Source: Megascapheus bottae (Eukaryota > Chordata > Mammalia > Rodentia > Geomyidae). From it: a DNA stretch of 64,000 bases. Shown piece by piece: positions 59,001 through 64,000 of this stretch. The stretch spans positions 23,982,777-24,046,776 of the forward strand of contig JANJXV010000020.1 of assembly GCA_024803745.1 (NCBI GenBank), read 5' to 3'. The notes beneath the pieces are model-generated. The model saw only the letters and a program-made list of their open reading frames with translations. It was not told the origin of the DNA and made no database searches. The translations under genes were made by a program, and so were the position numbers. Each line of letters starts with the position of its first letter. The first letter of the stretch is position 1.

Positions 59001-59444
59001 TTTTGGCCAAATGACTCTGAAGAGACTTCTAGTGCTAACCTAGTAGTTTTAGCTGAAAGTGGTCTTTCGTAAGAACTGTTAGGTAAATAACTAGCAGACA
59101 CATTACAAATCACTGGGGGGCGAATTAACTTTTTTTCATTATTTGTAGGTTGACCAATTTCTACTGGATTAATTTTTCTCATACCACTCTCAATTTTATG
59201 ATCAAACGCCAAGGACTGCTGCTGTCCCATCTCCAGTTTTTGAATAACTGACGGACGAGTCGAAAAGCCGTATGCACATTCCTGTGGCTGACTAGGCCCG
59301 CACTGTAGGTCTTCAGCAGGGTCAGACTCATCGGAGTATATCTCTTCACTCTCAGTCTCCTCATCCCTTTCTTCAGGATGAAACTCATCCACAACCACCA
59401 CATCAGGCGACCCAGGATTTGGGGGGGCCTCATATTGTGCTGGT
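50019..59444 (-). CDS. ZDBF2: ZDBF2 giant coding exon, with two frameshifts
   Basis: Zinc finger DBF-type containing 2, a large protein of poorly known function from an imprinted gene that is paternally expressed in mouse and human. The exon opens after a strong acceptor (pyrimidine tract and TAG at 59,445-59,447) with [14 protein letters not shown]; the DBF4-type finger should be in upstream exons outside the window. In order: a Ser/Glu-rich N-part, an acidic stretch (58,505-58,370), many D-S-D-x-P-L-x-S-V repeats, a 119-residue repeat array, a paired CxxC segment (52,735-52,550), six basic repeats, a conserved [19 protein letters not shown] segment (about 51,430-51,525) and a basic C-terminus. 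The stop is TAG at 50,019-50,021. It has about 3,140 codons against about 2,350 residues for the human protein (from memory). Frame shifts near 57,303 and 57,149 break it; flanking frames are fully open. These may be assembly errors or recent damage. Confidence 0.9.
50030..50570 (-). other. ZDBF2: ZDBF2 basic C-terminal region
   Basis: About 180 residues very rich in Lys/Arg, including [20 protein letters not shown] and [15 protein letters not shown]. It suits a nuclear or nucleic-acid-binding tail (inference from composition). Confidence 0.6.
51615..52215 (-). repeat. ZDBF2: ZDBF2: six basic repeats
   Basis: Six copies, about 28-38 residues apart, of a basic cluster followed by a charged turn: [16 protein letters not shown], [48 protein letters not shown] and [12 protein letters not shown]. 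They are separated by Ser/Gln-rich linkers (e.g. [14 protein letters not shown]). Copies four and five are the most alike. Confidence 0.85.
52550..52735 (-). other. ZDBF2: ZDBF2: paired CxxC segment
   Basis: [12 protein letters not shown] and, about 45 residues later, [12 protein letters not shown]. Two CxxC-G-[FY]-E pairs with matching tails could bind one zinc ion together (inference). They also end in the same [FY]E-[IL]-x-[FY]-[DN] phrase that starts the DSD repeats, so they may be elaborated repeat units. Confidence 0.65.
53270..55880 (-). repeat. ZDBF2: ZDBF2: array of about seven 119-residue repeats
   Basis: Units of about 358 bp start near 55,658, 55,300, 54,934, 54,570, 54,206, 53,858 and 53,497 (last partial), with a decayed half unit upstream to 55,880. 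Each contains [24 protein letters not shown], [20 protein letters not shown] and [22 protein letters not shown] blocks. Each unit looks like three older ~40-residue repeats fused. Units three-four and six-seven are about 95% identical by eye over some 400 bp at a 1,074-bp offset; other unit pairs are much less alike. Confidence 0.88.
57142..57310 (-). pseudogene. ZDBF2: ZDBF2 frameshifted interval
   Basis: Coming from 59,444, the first frame runs to TGA at 57,293-57,295. From about 57,303 the coding sense moves to the next frame ([20 protein letters not shown], then [12 protein letters not shown]), which ends in TGA at 57,142-57,144. From about 57,149 it moves again to the frame ([19 protein letters not shown]) that stays open to 50,019. 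Each shift equals one extra base or two missing. Neither site is a long homopolymer. The middle piece has clear repeat-unit sequence, so it was coding. Confidence 0.85.
58370..58505 (-). other. ZDBF2: ZDBF2: acidic stretch
   Basis: About 45 residues, mostly Glu and Asp, encoded by an imperfect GAA/GAG/GAT repeat, followed by a short run of Val. Confidence 0.85.
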
Positions 59445-59470
59445 CTAAAAAGGAAGGGAAGGGGGAATCA
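59445..59470 (-). other. ZDBF2: Splice acceptor of the ZDBF2 giant exon
   Basis: On the - strand, a CCCTTCC-TTTTTT tract ends in TAG directly before ACCAGCACAATATG. The exon begins with the last base of a split codon, then CCA GCA CAA in frame. Confidence 0.85.
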
Positions 59471-59827
59471 TAAAAAAAGGTCTAGAATCTATTTTAAATG
59501 TTTATTTTTTCCTATCCAATCCCTATTAGAAGGCAAAGAATCAAAGGGATCACATTAAATCATATCCTCTATACTTCAGTATAGAATACACTGCTAGTTC
59601 CATCAACTAATAAATGCAATAAACACAAATGCTCCTAAATGTAATAAATTAAAAATTAAACATCTACCACTTTTCAATATATCGTAACAGCAAAAGTTTG
59701 TCACAAATTATGTAACTTTGTATACCTCAGATTAATTTCTGAAACAAGACTATTTTCAGTCATAAGATCATTTTGTGGAATAAATTAACCATTGTACATA
59801 AAGAACATTTTTTTAAAAAAAGGAAAG
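59471..59827 (-). other. ZDBF2: ZDBF2 intron, unique part
   Basis: AT-rich with no exon recognised. I looked on the - strand through 59,471-64,000 for a C-x2-C plus His pair finger exon and found none. Confidence 0.5.
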
Positions 59828-60050
59828 CATGGGGCTGGGAGTTTGGCCTAGTAGTAGAGTGCTTGCCTAGCATGTACCAAGACCCAGGTTCGATTCCTTG
59901 GTACCACATACATAGAAAAGGCTGGATGGAGGTGGTGCTGTGGCTCAAGTGGTAGAGCTCTAGCCTTGAGAAAGCCCAAGGACAGTTTTGCTCAGGCCCT
60001 GAGTTCAGTCCTAGGACTGGCCAAAAAAAAACAAAAAACAAAAACAAAGG
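59828..60050 (+). mobile_element. SINE-A copy in ZDBF2 intron
   Basis: GGGGCTGGGAGTTTGGCCTAG start, a complete dimer, and an A/CAAA tail. GGAAAGCATG before it and GGAAGCATGATG after it form a target-site duplication. Confidence 0.92.
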
Positions 60051-60154
60051 AAGCATGATGATGATACATTACAAATGTAATCTGGCAAGGCTGATAAGGG
60101 CAAAATCACTTTAGTATATCCTTAGTAGGTATACAGATTACTCAACTTCAGATT

Positions 60155-60392
60155 AATTTTTTGTTGTTGTTGTTAGTCACAGGGCTTGGATTCAGGGCCT
60201 GGGTGCTTTACACCTCAAGGGTACCGTTCTTACTCCTCGAGCCACAGCACCACTTCTGGTTTTCTAGTGGTTAATTGGAGATAAGAGTCTCACAGACCTA
60301 ATGGCTCGGATGGCTTTGAACTTCGATCCTCAGATCTCAGCCTCCTAAGTAGCTAGGATTACAGGTGTGAGCCATTGTGCCTGGCTCAGATT
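60155..60392 (-). mobile_element. SINE-B copy in ZDBF2 intron
   Basis: (TTG)n antisense tail at 60,160 and a complete element ending GTGAGCCATTGTGCCTGGC. Confidence 0.9.
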
Positions 60393-60397
60393 AATCT

Positions 60398-60565
60398 TTG
60401 TTTTCTCCTCTTCTCTTCTCTTCTCTTCTCTTCTCTTCTCTCTCTCTCTCTCTTTCTCCCTTTCTCCTTCTCTCCCTCCCTCCCTCCCCCCTCTCTTTCC
60501 TCCCTCCCTCTCCTTCTCTCCCTCTCTTTCTCTCCCTCCCCCCTTCTCTGTCTCTGTCTCTTTGG
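60398..60565. repeat. (TCTC)n/(TCCC)n pyrimidine tract
   Basis: About 165 bp of TCTTC, TC, TCCC and TTCTC units; Arg/Glu- or Ser/Pro/Leu-rich frames are artefacts. Confidence 0.95.
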
Positions 60566-60785
60566 TGCCAGGGACTGATTGAACCCAAGACCTAATAAGT
60601 TCTCAGCTTTTTTACTCCCAGATGGCATTCTACCACTTATGCCATATTACCAGCCAGCATTTTGCTAGTTACCTGGAGTTAAGAGTTTTGTATCTTTCTG
60701 CCTGGGCTACCATGGAACTGTGATTCTTAGGTCTCAGCCTCTTAAGTGGTTATGATTATAAAGGTATGAGCCATCAAATATTTGT
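60566..60785 (-). mobile_element. Old SINE-B remnant
   Basis: Antisense GGTGCCAGGGACTGATTGAA, CATTCTACCACTTATGCCAT, and TCAGCCTCTTAAGTGGTTAT. Confidence 0.65.
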
Positions 60786-61024
60786 GAAATTATTAAACTT
60801 CATATAAACTGTCATTTTCTATGAAGAATAATTTGACAATGTCAATTAAAACTTACAATTTATATTCTCTCCAACTTAATAATTCAAATCTTGGTTTCCT
60901 GTGTTTAGTAATGAATAAGAATATTCACTCTTGTTTTATTAGTTAACAATTTGCTACTGGTTAAATAATTAAAGGTACTTAGTGAACAGAATGGACTGGA
61001 GCAGAAAGACAAAAGTGATCTCTT

Positions 61025-61165
61025 TTTTCCTGAGTGTGTGGGGGATTAGGGGGAATAGGGATGTGCTGTGTTGCCCAGATTGGCCTTTATTGTCTGGGCT
61101 CAAGCCATTGCTTTTGCTTCCTCCTTTCAAATACTTTTAACTACAGGCATTAAGACTCATTTTTA
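61025..61165 (-). mobile_element. Old B1-like SINE
   Basis: GCTGTGTTGCCCAGATTGGC and TGTCTGGGCTCAAGCCATTG in the antisense B1 order. Confidence 0.5.
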
Positions 61166-61221
61166 AATGTGCTTTCTAAATTATGCCAATGTATGTTTCC
61201 CATTTAAAATTTTAAATGTCA

Positions 61222-61428
61222 TTTTTTTTTTTTGCCAGTCCTGGGCTTGAGCTCAGGGCCTGAGCACTGTCCTTGGACTTTCTCAAGGCTAGAGCTCTAC
61301 CTCGTGAGCCTCAGCACCACTTCCAGTTTGTTTTTTTTTTCCTATGTATGTAGTATTGAGGAACCGAATCCAGGTCTTTGTGCATGCTAGGCAAGCACTC
61401 TACCACTAGGCTAAACTCCTGGTCCTTA
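61222..61428 (-). mobile_element. SINE-A copy in ZDBF2 intron
   Basis: Antisense T-tail, GCCAGTCCTGGGCTTGAGCT, and end AGGCTAAACTCCTGGTCC. Confidence 0.9.
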
Positions 61429-61619
61429 AATATCATTTTTTGAATTATTCAAAAGTTCCTATTTAAAAATAGGTAATGTATCTATAATATTGCAATCAAG
61501 AAAACATTCTTCACTATATCCTGTAAATAGCTGACCAACAAATCTCATTGTATATTAGGGGAAGAGAAACTTTATAGAAAAGGCTTGGATTTAAACCCCA
61601 ACATGAGTTGCATCTTCAG

Positions 61620-61860
61620 TTCTTTTTGCTTTTTTTCACATAAGGTCTCATGTTTTTTGCCTATACTGATCTAGACTCCTTCTATTATGCCTCCAGTATA
61701 CTGGGGTTACAGACATAAACCATCATGCCTATCTTACTGTATAAGTTGAAATGGGTTCTCATCTTTTCTCTACCTGGCCTCAAACCATGATACTCCTAAC
61801 CTCTACTTCTTGAGTTGCTGGAATTACAAGTATGAGTCATCACACTGAGTTCTGTGCTCT
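61620..61860 (-). mobile_element. Two old B1-like pieces
   Basis: Antisense AAGGTCTCATGTTTTTTGCC ... CATAAACCATCATGCC, and then CTACCTGGCCTCAAACCATG ... GGAATTACAAGTATGAGTCA. Confidence 0.5.
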
Positions 61861-62149
61861 CAATTCATTAAGAGAGGAAAAAATTCAGCCATATAGAAAC
61901 TATCTACTAAGAACTTTCTACTATGCAATAGGTCCTATGGTAGGATCGAAGGATGATAATATTCTCAAGAAGTAATCAAGTAGCAGCAGAAGGTAGTACA
62001 GAAAATAATTACAATTAAGTTGCTAAGTATTATATCTAAAACTTTAAAAGATTTGAGTGTACCAGCAAAGAATAACCTAAGAAAAGATGACAAGTTAATG
62101 TAGGGTAGTATCCAGATAAGATCCTAAAACTTAGAAGATCCACAAAGAA
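61861..62149. other. ZDBF2 intron, no feature seen
   Basis: AT-rich unique sequence. Confidence 0.55.
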
Positions 62150-63190
62150 GTCTCTGAATTAAATGACACCATAACCTAAATGGACTTAGCAGACACCTGC
62201 AAAGCATTTCACTCAATGACTATAAAATTCACCTCCTTTCCAATAGTCCACATAACATTCTCCAAAACTGATCATACCCTATGACACTCAACGAGCCTGA
62301 GCAAATACAAAAGGATAAAGATAAATCCTTGCATCCAATTTTATCACAAGGTGATTAAACTAGGTCTCAAGTACAAAAGATACTATAGGAAACTCTCAAA
62401 CACAAGTGGCTGTGGGTCACTGAAGAAATAAAAGAAGAAATCAGAAAGTTCTCATCATTTAATGAAAACGAAAATACATCATACCAGAACCTCTGGGATA
62501 CAGCAAAAACAGTGGTGATAGGTAAGTTCATAGCTCTAAGCACACACATAAAGAAAACAGAAACAGCTCAAGTAAATAACCTCATGATGCAACTAAAGCT
62601 GCTAGGAAAACAGGAACAAACCAAACCCAAAGCTACCAGATAGAGATAGAAAAGACGAGAGCAGAAAGCAATAAACTAGACTAAAACAACTATACATAAA
62701 ATCAAACAGATGGCTGGGTGTGAGAAGTAATGCAAGTACTATCTGGCAAATGTAACTGTAACCCCTCTATACATTACCTCAATAATAAAAAATAAAAGAA
62801 AAAAAGAAAACAACAAAAAGAATAGAAGACTGGTTCTTTGAGGGGAAAAAAAAAACACGTGAATACAATTGGCAGATCACTAGCTAAAGTGATGAAGAAG
62901 ATTCAAATCAACAAAATTAGAGATGCCAAAGGAAACATTACAACAAACATTCAAGAAATCCAAAAGATCATGAAGGCCTACTTTCAAAGCCTTACTAAGA
63001 TAGAAAATGTAGTAGACAGAAATGGGTAAATTCCTAGAGATGTAAAAACTATCTTAAGCAGAACCAAGAAGATATTAACCACTTGACCAGGCATATAAAA
63101 CCTTAAATTAAAACTAAGGAAATCTTAATAAACTACAGAGAATTTAATGCACTAACACGAGTTTATTCATTGTAATTAAGGATGAGATGT
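62150..63190 (+). mobile_element. Old L1, ORF2 N-terminal to middle part
   Basis: Broken frames follow the L1 ORF2 region between endonuclease and reverse transcriptase: TLKHKWLWVTEEIKEEIRKF-like text at 62,390-62,455, a VIGKFIALSTHIKKTETAQV-like stretch at 62,515-62,575, and INKIRDAKGNITTNIQEIQK at 62,910-62,970. It is interrupted by a short L1 tail at 62,716-62,812. Oriented opposite to ZDBF2. Confidence 0.8.
62716..62812 (+). mobile_element. Minimal L1 3' tail inserted in the old L1
   Basis: Only the last ~75 bases of the 3' UTR (GAGAAGTAATGCAAGTACTA, then TAACTGTAACCCCTCTATAC) and an A-rich end. It lies between two parts of ORF2 that belong together. Confidence 0.75.
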
Positions 63191-63294
63191 TAACATTAGA
63201 AAAAACAGTGATAAAATACTAAATGAATTCCCTACACAACATCTCAATTTCTCTGTATATGTAAAGATGTTTTTATAAAAGTCTAAGAGAGACC

Positions 63295-63420
63295 CTGTCT
63301 CAAAAATAACCCAATGATGGAACACATATATAATTCCAGCTACTTGGAAGGCAAAAATAGGAGGAATACAGTCCAAGACTAGCCCCAACAAACCCAGGAG
63401 AAACTAAACAAACAAACAAA
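63295..63420 (+). mobile_element. B1-like SINE remnant
   Basis: AACACATATATAATTCCAGC, TACTTGGAAGGCAAAAATAG, and an A-rich (CAAA)n tail. Confidence 0.55.
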
Positions 63421-63529
63421 AAACCAACACTAAAAGCAAAAAGGACTGGGACATGGATAAAAGTGGTAGAATACTGCTCTTACAAAAGTGAGAGCTGGAA
63501 AGCAATCCGAAATATCACCCAAAACAATT

Positions 63530-63770
63530 ATTAATGGCCAGGAGCTAGTTTATCACACCTGTAATGCTAACTACTCAGGGGGCTGAGATCTGAGGATCAT
63601 GGTTAGAAGCCAGTCTGGGCAAGAAACTTCCATCTCTAACTAACCACCAAAATATCTGGAGGTGGAGTTATGGCTCAAGTAGTAACATGCTAGCCTTGAG
63701 CAGAAAAGCTCAGGGACAATGTCCAGGCCCTGAGTGCTTTGATGTTTGTAGGACAAACACCAAAAAATAA
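63530..63770 (+). mobile_element. SINE-B copy in ZDBF2 intron
   Basis: CACACCTGTAATGCTAACTA start and a right half ending in a decayed tail. Confidence 0.82.
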
Positions 63771-64000
63771 AGTACTATTGTTATTCCCATTTCCACAGAA
63801 AGCTACTATATATACTAGAATTAAGTTAACCTTAACATAAAACACCATGGAAGAGCCAAAAAAAAAAAATCACAGGTTTTCATATTTTTGAACCTAACCA
63901 ATGAGATTCCACTGTAGTAATCATTCTTCAAATTTTTCAGAACCAACTACCTTCATTTGACCTAGGAACTATTATAGGATACCCAAAACAAAAATAATCT

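Noticed and set aside
59471..64000. The upstream DBF4-type zinc-finger exon of ZDBF2
   Set aside because: I scanned the - strand between repeats for a C-x2-C and paired His arrangement with splice sites and found none.

Overview
This window is nuclear DNA from a placental mammal, most likely a rodent of the kangaroo-rat / pocket-mouse / pocket-gopher group (Geomyoidea). The evidence is roughly fifty copies of two related SINE families. One (SINE-A here) is a dimer with an ID/tRNA-like left half. The other (SINE-B here) has a B1/7SL-like left half. Both carry the same right half. There are also many rodent-type L1 3' ends and long simple repeats. The lineage call is inference from repeat style; the mammalian origin is secure.

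The only functional-type gene recognised is ZDBF2, on the minus strand. Its giant coding exon fills 59,444 down to 50,019. A possible short terminal exon and a probable 3' untranslated region lie below that (49,709 to about 45,760). The first exons, expected to encode the DBF4-type zinc finger, are outside the window; 59,445-64,000 reads as intron. The exon carries an array of about seven 119-residue repeats, a paired CxxC segment, six basic repeats and a basic C-terminus. It is broken by two frameshifts only about 155 bp apart (near 57,303 and 57,149), although the frames on both sides stay open for 2.1 kb and 7.1 kb.

The rest (1-45,750) is intergenic and dominated by mobile elements. At 335-1,012 there is a processed RPS15A pseudogene split by a SINE, next to a long polypurine tract. 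Region 2,300-4,935 holds an old L1 and a 5'-inverted L1. Region 26,950-31,000 holds a rearranged old L1 interrupted by a younger 5'-truncated L1 with a visible target-site duplication. Region 31,250-35,000 resembles a decayed ERVL-type retrovirus. Region 38,100-43,665 is a decayed class I (gamma-like) endogenous retrovirus with zinc knuckles, RNase H and integrase traces; it contains an antisense L1 tail and a CA microsatellite. Other stretches of 300 bp or more are AT-rich with no gene that I can see.

I found no candidate for a wholly new biological system. The best leads concern ZDBF2: whether the two frameshifts are real, and a lineage-specific repeat array that looks expanded and locally homogenised.
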